A stretch of 38,826 nucleotides of DNA. Source: SAR202 cluster bacterium (GTDB lineage Bacteria > Chloroflexota > Dehalococcoidia > Lucifugimonadales > OSU-TB39). The notes below the pieces were generated by a model. The model was not told the origin of the DNA. It saw only the letters and a program-made list of their open reading frames with translations, and ran no database searches. The stretch is from NCBI GenBank assembly GCA_009392195.1, contig VFGY01000031.1:1-38826 (forward strand). The letters are read 5' to 3'. Position numbers and translations under genes: made by a program. Each line of letters opens with the position of its first letter. Within the stretch, counting starts at the first letter, position 1. Of the stretch, positions 17,472 through 25,687 are shown in pieces.

Positions 17472-18698
17472 TCAACTTTCTACTGCAAATACATCTATTT
17501 CAAAATCCAACTCTTCGCTTGCCAAAGATTCAACGACTAACCCAGTCGATGCGGGATACACTCCATTGAGATATTTGGCGATGACAGGATAAACAATGTC
17601 CCTCGTATCTTGACTTTTAACATAAGTTATTACTTTGCATACATCTTTCATATTGGAACCTACCCTCTCCAACAAAACCTTTACATTTTGCATCGCTACT
17701 TCAGCCTGTAACTTAGCATCACCTTTGCCAATTAGCTTACCTGTCTCCAACGATAATCCTGTTTGGCCTTGCAAAAATATCGACTTGCCCGCCTTAACCA
17801 CTTTACTTAATGGGAAATTTAATCCTGGTAAATAATTTGGTTTAGATTGAAAATATCTTTCATGCTTCTTACTAGAAGCGGAATATGCAAATACGTCTAT
17901 CTCCACGGCCAATTCTTTTTTAGCTAATCCTTTTACAACAACGCCTGTAGAAACTGGCGCAATATCTCCAAGATGTTTTGCGATAACCGGATAAACTTGA
18001 GACCTATACGATAAATCAGTGACATAAACCGTGATTTTACATATATCTTCTACTGATGAGCCAACTTCGCTTAATAGTTCTATTATATTTTGCATTGCCT
18101 GTTCGGTTTGAATGGCAGGATCACCTTCTCCGATAAATTCTTTACCATTTAAACTTAATCCTGTTTGTCCTTGTAAAAATATATTGTCATTAGCTTTTAT
18201 TACTCTAGAGTTTTGAAATTCCAATTTGGGCATTAAATACCCATCCTTCGCATTAATACAAGATAACCTTTTGTGTTGGTCACCCATTTTTTGAGGCAGT
18301 ATCGCCCATACGTCAATCTCAAAATCCAAGTATGGCTTAGCTAAAGATTTAACCACTATTCCTGTTGATACTGGATTTACTCCTTCTAGGTGCTTTGCAA
18401 TAACAGGATAAACATCATTCCTATACGAACGCTCAGTCGTATATGGAATTATTTTACAGATATCACTCATACTTGCACCTGATTCTTCAAGCAACATTTT
18501 AACGTTCCTCATAGCATTTTCAGCTTGTTCAGCTGGATTTCCTTCACCAACAAAACCTTTACCGTCAAGCGTTAAACCAGTCTGGCCCAAAACAAAAACT
18601 TGGTCATGAGCTACAACCACCTGACTTGAACCATATCTCAATCCAGGCATCAAATATCCACCTTTGGTATTAGATTTTCTTACTCTAGAGTGTGTCAT
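17472..18698 (-). CDS. Three tandem Rid (YjgF/YER057c/UK114) domains in one protein
   Basis: A 408-residue protein made of three Rid-family domains at about 15-135, 153-273 and 288-407. Each repeats the same landmarks: GQTGL (38-42, 177-181, 311-315), a helix ending D-[IV]-C-K, YPVIAKxL, then P-[VA]-STG (STG at 111, 250, 384) and a final EIDV[WF]A strand. Rid proteins are homotrimers with active sites between subunits, so this chain probably folds as a built-in trimer. The catalytic arginine of RidA (PAR-S in E. coli) is serine in all three (PVS/PAS), so classical enamine/imine deaminase activity is doubtful. The start overlaps the msrA stop (ATGA at 18695-18698), so the two are translationally coupled. 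Confidence 0.88.
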   Translation of the reverse strand: MTHSRVRKSNTKGGYLMPGLRYGSSQVVVAHDQVFVLGQTGLTLDGKGFVGEGNPAEQAENAMRNVKMLLEESGASMSDICKIIPYTTERSYRNDVYPVIAKHLEGVNPVSTGIVVKSLAKPYLDFEIDVWAILPQKMGDQHKRLSCINAKDGYLMPKLEFQNSRVIKANDNIFLQGQTGLSLNGKEFIGEGDPAIQTEQAMQNIIELLSEVGSSVEDICKITVYVTDLSYRSQVYPVIAKHLGDIAPVSTGVVVKGLAKKELAVEIDVFAYSASSKKHERYFQSKPNYLPGLNFPLSKVVKAGKSIFLQGQTGLSLETGKLIGKGDAKLQAEVAMQNVKVLLERVGSNMKDVCKVITYVKSQDTRDIVYPVIAKYLNGVYPASTGLVVESLASEELDFEIDVFAVES

Positions 18699-19228
18699 TG
18701 GTATCCTGTTTGCTCCTTAAATTTTGCTAATTTAGGTGAGATCACAAACTGACAATAGGGATTATTTGGGTTCATTTGGTAATAATTTTGGTGATAATCT
18801 TCAGCTCGATAAAATATTCCTAATTTCTTGATTTCTGTCACAATTGGATTAGGCCATAACCCATATTCATCTAATTTTTTGATTGTATTTATAGATATTT
18901 GCATTTGGGTTTCATCATGGTAAAAAATCGCTGACCTATATTGGGTACCTATATCATTTCCCTGTCGATTTAAAGTAGTAGGATCATGTATTGAGAAAAA
19001 TATATCCAACACATCTTGAAATCCTATAACACCTAAATCGAACTTTATCTGTACAACTTCAGCATGTCCTGTATCACCAGTACAAATATCTTCATAGCTC
19101 GGTTGGGGAGTCTTACCTCCTGTATATCCAGATACCACATCTGTCACACCATTGACTCTAAGGTACACCGCCTCCAAACACCAAAAACAACCTCCACCTA
19201 AAGTTGCCGTCTCATATCCATTACCCAT
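18695..19228 (-). CDS. msrA: Peptide-methionine (S)-S-oxide reductase MsrA
   Basis: A 177-residue MsrA with GGGCFWCLEA, catalytic C14, followed by VSGYTGGKTPQPSYEDICTGDTGHAE and SAIFYH, all family-typical. It reduces methionine-S-sulfoxide in proteins and free methionine, using thioredoxin. Cys residues at 17, 48 and near the C-terminus (YCQF) could resolve the sulfenic acid. The start follows AAGGAAAAGTT. It overlaps the triple Rid gene by four bases. No MsrB is fused to it or lies next to it. Confidence 0.95.
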   Translation of the reverse strand: MGNGYETATLGGGCFWCLEAVYLRVNGVTDVVSGYTGGKTPQPSYEDICTGDTGHAEVVQIKFDLGVIGFQDVLDIFFSIHDPTTLNRQGNDIGTQYRSAIFYHDETQMQISINTIKKLDEYGLWPNPIVTEIKKLGIFYRAEDYHQNYYQMNPNNPYCQFVISPKLAKFKEQTGYQ

Positions 19229-19546
19229 AACTTTTCCTTAAACTTATTAGCCCCAAATTGTACATGCTTATCTTATTCCTAAGTATCTCAATAATATACC
19301 AATATTTTAGCAAATGATATTATGCTACAATTACGTCACATTTTAATTCTGGCACAATAAATCACAAATTATTTATGCATGTATATAAGGTCTAACAAAT
19401 GAAAATTGTAGGTTGCTTAACCTTACCTATAAATATCTTGTTGATACTACTATTAACCGGGTATTATCAAGCGCTAATATACCTTAGATTCTCTACATCT
19501 AATTTCTTAAAAATATCAAAAATATTACTCACGCTTAATAAAAATC
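19229..19546. other. 318-base divergent intergenic region
   Basis: This AT-rich gap separates msrA (-) from the deacylase-like gene (+) and must hold both promoters. I find no confident -35/-10 pair, no RNA gene and no strong hairpin. The only coding signal is a possible short hydrophobic open frame starting at 19399. Confidence 0.5.
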
Positions 19547-19554
19547 ATGTTTGA
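19399..19554 (+). CDS. Possible 51-residue hydrophobic peptide, uncertain
   Basis: A short open frame encodes MKIVGCLTLPINILLILLLT and then a more polar end, giving one hydrophobic helix. AAGG lies about 8 bases before the ATG, and the frame ends at 19554, overlapping the start of the deacylase-like gene by eight bases. It could be a leader peptide, a small membrane protein or chance. No family is recognised. Confidence 0.25.
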   Translation: MKIVGCLTLPINILLILLLTGYYQALIYLRFSTSNFLKISKILLTLNKNHV

Positions 19555-21133
19555 CATCATTATAGTAAACGGAACAATTATTGACGGAACTGGCAAACCT
19601 AAATTCGATTCAGATATCGGAATAAAGGGTGAACGCATTGAAGCAATATCCAATCTCAAAAATGTCGAAGCTAAGCGCATAATAGACGCGACTGATCTAA
19701 TTGTATCACCTGGATTTATAGATACACATACTCATTCAGAAGGAGATTTATTGATAAATCCAGATCATGAATACGGGTTGCGGCAAGGTATTACTACAGA
19801 ACTTTTAGGTATTGACGGTATGTCTTATGCACCTTTATCTCAAAATAATTATTTAACCTATAGACACTGGCTTAGCGGATTGCTCGGATACCCTCCAGCA
19901 AATTTAGATATGAGTTCTGTTAGCTCATTCAAGCAGCATTATCATAAAAAAGTTAGTATCAACACCGCTTACTTAATACCTAATGGTACAGTAAGACTCG
20001 AGGTTGCTGGATTTAAAGATGTTCCTCTAGATAATACTAGTATGGGAAAATACAAAAAACTCGTTGAACAGGGATTCGAACAAGGAGCTGTAGGTTTTTC
20101 TACGGGCTCTAGTTATTATCCAGGACCTTGGACTAGTACAAATGAATTGATAGAAATTTGCAGTTTGGTAAAAGACTTAAATGGCGTATATATGTCAGAA
20201 CCAAGAAGAGCTAATCCCGAAAGAGCCTTTAAAGGCGGAGGTGTTGCCGAAGCGTTAGAAATAACAGAAAAATCTGGTGTCAAGCTTCATATTGCCCATT
20301 ATAGAACTGACCCAACCAACGCTGGAGACATCGAGTCTCATATGAAGTTAATAGATGAATCGAAACGTAATGGAAGCGATATAACTTTAGACATTTATCC
20401 ATATCCCTCTGGAAGTACAATACCTATCAGTTATGTTCCTAGCTGGGCGCAAGACGGTGGCCCTGATAAATTGTTAGAAAGATTGCAAAATCCATCTGAT
20501 AAGAAAAAGATTGTTGACGAACTAGAACAAAGTATAAATTATTCAAGAAGTGTGGAAGATATGCTTTTCTCTTATTCTCCAAACCACCCAGAATTAGAAG
20601 GGGAAACATTACCGGATTTAGCTAGATCGAAAAATATTTCCATTGGCGAAGCACTATGCAATCTGCTTATATCGGAAAACTTGGAACTAGGATATGTGAT
20701 GCCTCCTCCGGTAAACTTATCATTGTGGCGTCAAGTAAGTAAAGACTGCATGGAACTTCTCGCACGGGATGATTATATGGTATGCAGTGACATAACTCCT
20801 GCCGGAAGCATGCCCCATCCTAGATCATATGGGGCTTTCCCTAGAATATTGGGCAGGCTACACAGAAAATACAATACGATGTCACTTGAAGATTTAATAC
20901 ACAGAATGACAGAGAGACCTGCATCAAGATTTGGTCTAGCTAATAGAGGGAAATTACACAAAGGATACTTCGCTGACATCACTATATTTGATGAAAATAA
21001 TGTTATAGATACATCTACATATGATGATCCTAAACAATATCCATCAGGAATCCCCTATGTTCTCGTAAACGGAGATATTTCCATAGATAATCAAGTATAT
21101 ACTGGAGTTAAATCAGGTAAAGCAATCCCTTAG
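19547..21133 (+). CDS. N-acyl-D-amino-acid deacylase-like amidohydrolase
   Basis: A 528-residue member of the D-aminoacylase branch of the amidohydrolase superfamily. The N-terminal beta domain has VNGTIIDGTG. H61-T-H63 in FIDTHTHSEGD, H251 in LHIAHYR and D415 in VCSDITPAG align with family metal/catalytic residues. The C-terminus has MTERPASRFGL, typical of the family, and a DADITIFD-like strand (FADITIFDE). Two classical positions differ. The metal cysteine in GNCG is D90 (GIDG), with the usual 27-residue spacing from H63. The histidine of the YxxHxR segment appears to be E218 (YMSEPR). Both replacements could still bind metal, but the substrate may not be an N-acyl-D-amino acid. Confidence 0.85.
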   Translation: MFDIIIVNGTIIDGTGKPKFDSDIGIKGERIEAISNLKNVEAKRIIDATDLIVSPGFIDTHTHSEGDLLINPDHEYGLRQGITTELLGIDGMSYAPLSQNNYLTYRHWLSGLLGYPPANLDMSSVSSFKQHYHKKVSINTAYLIPNGTVRLEVAGFKDVPLDNTSMGKYKKLVEQGFEQGAVGFSTGSSYYPGPWTSTNELIEICSLVKDLNGVYMSEPRRANPERAFKGGGVAEALEITEKSGVKLHIAHYRTDPTNAGDIESHMKLIDESKRNGSDITLDIYPYPSGSTIPISYVPSWAQDGGPDKLLERLQNPSDKKKIVDELEQSINYSRSVEDMLFSYSPNHPELEGETLPDLARSKNISIGEALCNLLISENLELGYVMPPPVNLSLWRQVSKDCMELLARDDYMVCSDITPAGSMPHPRSYGAFPRILGRLHRKYNTMSLEDLIHRMTERPASRFGLANRGKLHKGYFADITIFDENNVIDTSTYDDPKQYPSGIPYVLVNGDISIDNQVYTGVKSGKAIP

Positions 21134-21144
21134 GAAATTTGAAG

Positions 21145-21831
21145 TTATTCTCTTAACTCATTAATTATGTCATCAGCCGTTTCTACTCGTCCGAAACATC
21201 TAGCATGAACCATCAGTGCATCAATATGGGCTCTTTGGGTTAAAGTTGCACATGCATCTTCGCATATCAGTGAATTGTATCCTATCTCAGATGCGACTCG
21301 CGCGGTGCCTAAGACGCACATATCAGTTAATATGCCCGTCATCACTATATCTTCTATGCCCATATTTCTTAATGCATGATCTAGAATGGAGAAATTAAAA
21401 GCCCCAGAGGTCAATTTATCGATAACAAGCTCATTCTCTACAGGTTGAATTTCTTGAGCAATCTCATATGCATCTATTCCTCTATATCTAGCAGCTTGTT
21501 TTAATTTCCGCTTAACTCGTAACCTCCTAGACATCTCCTTCCCGGTTCTAGTAATTGCTCCGTTTCTGGTGTAAATAACTGGCAAATCAAATTTACGGAA
21601 AAATGAAATCAACGTGCTAGTATTTGGCAAGACAAAATCTGCAATCCGTTTATTCCAATATTCAACTATGTAGGGGTATTTGACGCCATATTCAGAGGTT
21701 GGATCTTTTACTAAATCACCTTTTTGTATATCTATAACTAACAAGGCCGTCTTATTATTCCGTAATTCAAATTTAGTCCCTTGTTCATCAAATGGCCAAT
21801 CAGAATCAAAATCCTCAGCATTCCAACCCAT
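21145..21831 (-). CDS. Isochorismatase-family cysteine hydrolase
   Basis: A 228-residue protein with the family triad D34 (LVIDIQKG), K139 (DKLTSGAF) and C172 (TDMCVLGTAR). It probably hydrolyses an amide such as a carbamoyl or nicotinamide-type compound; the substrate is unknown. The region between about 90 and 120 is unusually basic (SRRLRVKRKLKQAARYRG). An in-frame ATG 18 bases upstream exists, but AGGAGG at 21838-21843 lies six bases before the ATG at 21831. It sits 29 bases downstream of the HTTM membrane gene and is likely co-transcribed with it. Confidence 0.9.
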   Translation of the reverse strand: MGWNAEDFDSDWPFDEQGTKFELRNNKTALLVIDIQKGDLVKDPTSEYGVKYPYIVEYWNKRIADFVLPNTSTLISFFRKFDLPVIYTRNGAITRTGKEMSRRLRVKRKLKQAARYRGIDAYEIAQEIQPVENELVIDKLTSGAFNFSILDHALRNMGIEDIVMTGILTDMCVLGTARVASEIGYNSLICEDACATLTQRAHIDALMVHARCFGRVETADDIINELRE

Positions 21832-21860
21832 TACATACCTCCTAAACAATCTATATACGG

Positions 21861-23711
21861 TTAATCACTAATAGTATTTGGCACTACAAAACACCAATGG
21901 CTCCATAACGGAGTCTTAACAATCTCACCTACTGGCTCATCTGGAGGCTTTGAAAGTTCCAGCATAAAATAAATATCAAATCTATTTAATTGATTCCCAT
22001 CGGTTTGTGAAGAATTCCAATCTCTACAAAGATATTGGGCATAATTTTCCATTTGGGTAGTATCTGATTTACGTCTTATCGACGTTAAATATTTACGCCA
22101 CCTATTATTTTTGTAAGTGGAAGAAACAACATCAGGTTTGTCCCAATCCACTTCACCGATTACATTATTGTATACATCAACTTTCGGTCCGCTCACCAAC
22201 TCACCCTCTATTACATACCAACCATCATCCATGATTGGATAAGGGGCAAACAAATTCCATATTTGATACAAATGCAGACTGTGGCCGGGTATATACAAAA
22301 ATGAAGGCCCTGTTGCAAAGGGTTTCATACTTTCAAAGCGAATACCGAGAGTTCCCATATTCCAAAAAATTATATATATGATAGATATACCAGCCAATAC
22401 ACTTGCAAATTTTGTCAAAATATACCGATTTTGTTTAAATTGTAATTTAGAAATTGCGAAAACCACAAAGGTTTTCGTATATCTGATAAACTCGCATATC
22501 TCCGAAACAATAAACTGCCTTACACTTTTGGGAAGCCAAAACAACAAAACAGCAGTTAGAGGAGAAATCTTAACCAACATTTTAATAACATCGAATCCAT
22601 AATATGATTTTCCTGTATTATTTTCTAACACAAATATTTGTCTATGCTCCTTAACACCCAACTCTTCAGCTTTATTCGGAGTTACTTCCTTAATTTCAAG
22701 ATTCCTAAAGCTTAGAAAGGAACAAAGTAACAAAGCGATTTTATAAGTAGATGATGGACTTTTCTCACAATATAAAACCAAATTTTCCGGCACTATTCTG
22801 TTACCAAATCCAGACAATTTGTCCCAAAATACGGCAGGAATGAATATTAGCCATGACATCATCGAAATGTAAGGAAACAAACCTAAAGCCATAAAAAGTG
22901 CAAAACCTAAATGCATCAATATGAATGAAGAAGAAACAACAATCTTCCAATATTTGTTAAACCAAGGTACAAAAATTAAAAACGGTCCAATTAATTCTAA
23001 ACCAAGGCTGGAAACAGTCAAAAACGGGAAAATTACTTCATTTTTTGCCAAAACCAAACCTAAACTTGAAACGAATATCTCAGCATTCAATATATAGTGA
23101 ACGGCCGAGTAATCCTCTGTCCACACAGGGTGAGTTTTAAATAAAAAGGTTGCAAGGTAAATTATTACCACTTGTAAGATTAATCCAAAAGAAGCTACAG
23201 AAAAATGGTATTTACCCTCAGGTCTTTTTGCAGTATCGAGTGCTGAATCGATAGACCAAATCGCACCCAACGGCAAAAATATTGACCAAAACAAGAAAAG
23301 CCTTAATATATCATCTCCTCCATTTAAAATGAGAGGGTTTCTAGCATGAAGAGAAACAGTAAAAAGAAAAAGTAAAATAGTAGTTATACGCGTTCGGTAA
23401 CCGACAAGTAACAAGAAAGCAAGAGCTATATTGATTGCAAAAAGTATTATCTGAAACAATTCACTACCATTAGCTAAGTGAAAAGAGATAAAAAATTGAT
23501 TTGCAACAGCATTAACTTCATCAAAACGTTGCAATACCCCTAAATCAGTATAATGTGCAGTTAAATCGGTCGCTCGCATGCTCAAATCAATTATCAATAT
23601 AATTGACATGACTACTCTGACCAAGGCCAGTGACCTGTAATCAATACCTAATATCTCAGATAATGAATCTAAGCAGAATTTATTCTGAATCTTTCTTATA
23701 TTAAAAACCAA
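21861..23711 (-). CDS. HTTM-domain (vitamin K-dependent carboxylase-like) membrane protein
   Basis: A 616-residue polytopic membrane protein. The HTTM domain covers about residues 20-300, with membrane helices near 28-45, 85-104, 109-120, 136-155, 172-192, 212-222, 230-250, 258-278 and 280-295. The signature LHARNPLILNGGDDILRLFLFW (split near 121-142) is conserved in this family, which is related to the membrane part of vitamin K gamma-glutamyl carboxylase. Another helix lies at about 432-449, and the C-terminal 165 residues are soluble. Bacterial HTTM proteins mostly have no assigned reaction. The start is TTG with AGGTGA about five bases upstream. It precedes the isochorismatase-like gene on the same strand. 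Confidence 0.85.
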   Translation of the reverse strand: MVFNIRKIQNKFCLDSLSEILGIDYRSLALVRVVMSIILIIDLSMRATDLTAHYTDLGVLQRFDEVNAVANQFFISFHLANGSELFQIILFAINIALAFLLLVGYRTRITTILLFLFTVSLHARNPLILNGGDDILRLFLFWSIFLPLGAIWSIDSALDTAKRPEGKYHFSVASFGLILQVVIIYLATFLFKTHPVWTEDYSAVHYILNAEIFVSSLGLVLAKNEVIFPFLTVSSLGLELIGPFLIFVPWFNKYWKIVVSSSFILMHLGFALFMALGLFPYISMMSWLIFIPAVFWDKLSGFGNRIVPENLVLYCEKSPSSTYKIALLLCSFLSFRNLEIKEVTPNKAEELGVKEHRQIFVLENNTGKSYYGFDVIKMLVKISPLTAVLLFWLPKSVRQFIVSEICEFIRYTKTFVVFAISKLQFKQNRYILTKFASVLAGISIIYIIFWNMGTLGIRFESMKPFATGPSFLYIPGHSLHLYQIWNLFAPYPIMDDGWYVIEGELVSGPKVDVYNNVIGEVDWDKPDVVSSTYKNNRWRKYLTSIRRKSDTTQMENYAQYLCRDWNSSQTDGNQLNRFDIYFMLELSKPPDEPVGEIVKTPLWSHWCFVVPNTISD

Positions 23712-23784
23712 TAAATCACCTGATGAGATTTTTTTTGTATCGGGTTAAACTAAATATATATAATATCAGGGCTAAATCAGCGTT

Positions 23785-24480
23785 TTAGAATTTTTCACTC
23801 CAATTTTCAGGCCAATCATTGTCCCCTGGATATTCCAAATCTGAATGCCATAATTCATATTTTGACATAGTGTATTTCTTATTGTTAGGAACGTCTAACT
23901 TAGTTGGTAAAGGATAAATTTTACCAGGAACACCCATAACCAAACTTCTTGGAGGAACATCTTTAGTTACCACTGCTCCACCAGCTACAAAGCTTCTTTC
24001 GCCTATTGTAATCCAAGGCATAACTGTAACGCCACCTCCAATAACAACATCATCTTCGATAGTTGCACCAATGGTAGGATAATCATCAGGATATCCTCTA
24101 AATGGATATTTCCCATTAGTAAATGTACTCCCAGGCCCAATAAAAACATTATCTCCTATCCATGTCCTAGAAGGTATATAAACATTAGACATAATCCGCA
24201 CACCACTTCCTATTCTCACAATCCCTTCTATTGTTGAGTGATTCAATATACTGCAATAATCCCCTAATTTAACACGAGACCTTATAACTACATAATGTTG
24301 ACTCTGAAAATAATGCCCGATTTTTACATCACCATAAATCACAGTACCTTTTCTCAAGAAACAATTGTCACCAATTACTGTAGGACCGCATTTTTCATTT
24401 ACCTTAAATCCAAGCGAAACATCATCCTCAATCTTTGCTCCCGGACCTATAACAACATTTTCGAACAGTTTTTCCCCCAT
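23785..24480 (-). CDS. Left-handed beta-helix (hexapeptide repeat) acyltransferase-like protein
   Basis: A 231-residue protein of hexapeptide repeats ([LIV]-G-x-x-x-x), for example VIGPGAKIEDDVSLG, VIGDNCFLRKG, VRIGSGVRIMSN, WIGDNVFIGPGS and VIGGGVTVMPWITIG. These form a left-handed beta-helix that trimerises. Relatives acetylate sugar nucleotides or polysaccharides (WlbB/WbbJ-like); a candidate active-site histidine is in ILNHSTIEG. The tail after VMGVPGKIYP is Trp/Asp-rich and specific to this protein. The Shine-Dalgarno AGGAG is well placed. The gene lies 74 bases upstream of the HTTM gene on the same strand, so it may lead that operon. Confidence 0.87.
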   Translation of the reverse strand: MGEKLFENVVIGPGAKIEDDVSLGFKVNEKCGPTVIGDNCFLRKGTVIYGDVKIGHYFQSQHYVVIRSRVKLGDYCSILNHSTIEGIVRIGSGVRIMSNVYIPSRTWIGDNVFIGPGSTFTNGKYPFRGYPDDYPTIGATIEDDVVIGGGVTVMPWITIGERSFVAGGAVVTKDVPPRSLVMGVPGKIYPLPTKLDVPNNKKYTMSKYELWHSDLEYPGDNDWPENWSEKF

Positions 24481-24651
24481 AATATCTCCTAATTGGCAAT
24501 TTATTGATTCAAATGATTAAGGAAACCATATTTAGCAACCCAATTTTCGACTATGTTTGGCCATAGCTTGGCTTAAAAACGTTTTAAAATATTTCCATTA
24601 ATTTTATTGTTAATATATCCTTTTAACTAACTTATTTGTAGAGTATCCAAT

Positions 24652-25185
24652 TTGATTCAAACTTTATCAACATTCTTGTCATCTGTCATTCATCGATTAT
24701 TTGAGCCAGCCAAATTCAAATTAGAAACGGACAAGGAAAAATATTTGATTGGCGAAACAATAATGACCGAAATATCTATAAACGCTAATCGTGATTTACT
24801 AGTTCAAGATTTATCTTTGGCGATTGTCTGTTTCGAAAATTTTTCGGAAATATTCACTCGATCAGAAGTACCTAAAGCTGGACCAGGCATTTTAACGAGA
24901 AACCAACAAGATATCCCTCTTGATCCTATAACTACTCAAGTCATTAAAGAAACCTCCAAAATACTTTTGGAGCAAAAAGAGAAATCACACAAGAACATTC
25001 AGATCGATAAAAATCAACATTTTAAGACCACAATAAATCTCAAAATACCCCATAACTTACCACCACATTCGGTTGGTAGTAAATTAAAATGGGAGTTACA
25101 TTTAACAATCTTTTTAGAACACCACAAACAAAGTCGGGTTCTTAAATACCCGGTAGAAATCGTATCCACTCGAGGAACAAATTAA
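24652..25185 (+). CDS. Hypothetical beta-rich protein, possibly arrestin-like
   Basis: A 177-residue protein without a clear family. Residues 18-60 (FKLETDKEKYLIGETIMTEI, then alternating hydrophobic strands) resemble the opening strands of arrestin/Spo0M-like beta sandwiches, and the C-terminus (KWELHLTIFLEHHK, then RVLKYPVEIV) also looks like paired strands. It starts at TTG; no ATG exists near the N-terminus and the Shine-Dalgarno is weak. There is no signal peptide. Function is unknown; the fold suggestion is inference. Confidence 0.6.
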   Translation: MIQTLSTFLSSVIHRLFEPAKFKLETDKEKYLIGETIMTEISINANRDLLVQDLSLAIVCFENFSEIFTRSEVPKAGPGILTRNQQDIPLDPITTQVIKETSKILLEQKEKSHKNIQIDKNQHFKTTINLKIPHNLPPHSVGSKLKWELHLTIFLEHHKQSRVLKYPVEIVSTRGTN

Positions 25186-25291
25186 TATCCTAGTACCGTA
25201 AAACCAAGAAACATTTTCGCTAATACATTTTTAGATGAACCCGCAGTAAACTCACTCTTCAGCAACTATGTTTAGCGAATATCATAAAAGT

Positions 25292-25332
25292 AAAGAAGAA
25301 TAAGAACAGGTATACTGTTCAAATTCTTCTTT
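25292..25332. terminator. Long hairpin between convergent genes, likely bidirectional terminator
   Basis: AAAGAAGAAT (25292-25301) pairs with ATTCTTCTTT (25323-25332), and GAACAG pairs with CTGTTC inside it. A 2x2 AA/AA internal loop separates the two stems, and the apical loop is GTATA. The hairpin lies between the ends of the hypothetical gene (+) and the zinc-ribbon gene (-), where a terminator serving both is expected. Confidence 0.6.
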
Positions 25333-25377
25333 AAAATCGTCTATTCTTTTTCTAAATAAAGTTAGAAAAACTAGTGC

Positions 25378-25518
25378 TTAACTTTTTCCAATTCGGAATA
25401 TTTTAGTTCCGCAATTTGGACATTTGCCCTGAGTAGCAGGACGTCCATTTTTCAAAGTTACGCTTTGAGGATCACTAATCTCTCTTTTTTCTCGGCATTT
25501 TAAACAATAAGCCTGCAT
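25378..25518 (-). CDS. Small zinc-ribbon protein, DUF5679-like
   Basis: A 46-residue protein with two CxxC knuckles: Y-C-L-K-C at residues 5-8 and K-C-P-N-C-G at 33-36. The intervening KNGRPATQG and the end TKIFRIG match small DUF5679-type zinc ribbons known from Chloroflexota and Actinobacteria. AGGGGG lies seven bases before the ATG. It probably binds one Zn2+; its partner is unknown. It is transcribed towards the long hairpin at 25292-25332. Confidence 0.8.
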   Translation of the reverse strand: MQAYCLKCREKREISDPQSVTLKNGRPATQGKCPNCGTKIFRIGKS

Positions 25519-25687
25519 ACAAATTCCCCCTATCTGAATTTTGTTTATTCTAATACAAATAAATACTAAAACAATAGGTATTTTGGTTCAAATACAGCCT
25601 ACAATTACAAAATACGTATATAAATATGTGTTTAAATTGAAAAATGATTAATTTTGTTCGGCATTAAACTAGCCAAAAGAGTTGGAT

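Noticed and set aside
17010-19228. Additional selenocysteine sites in the peroxiredoxin and MsrA genes
   Set aside because: Both have ordinary cysteine codons at the catalytic positions and no in-frame TGA.
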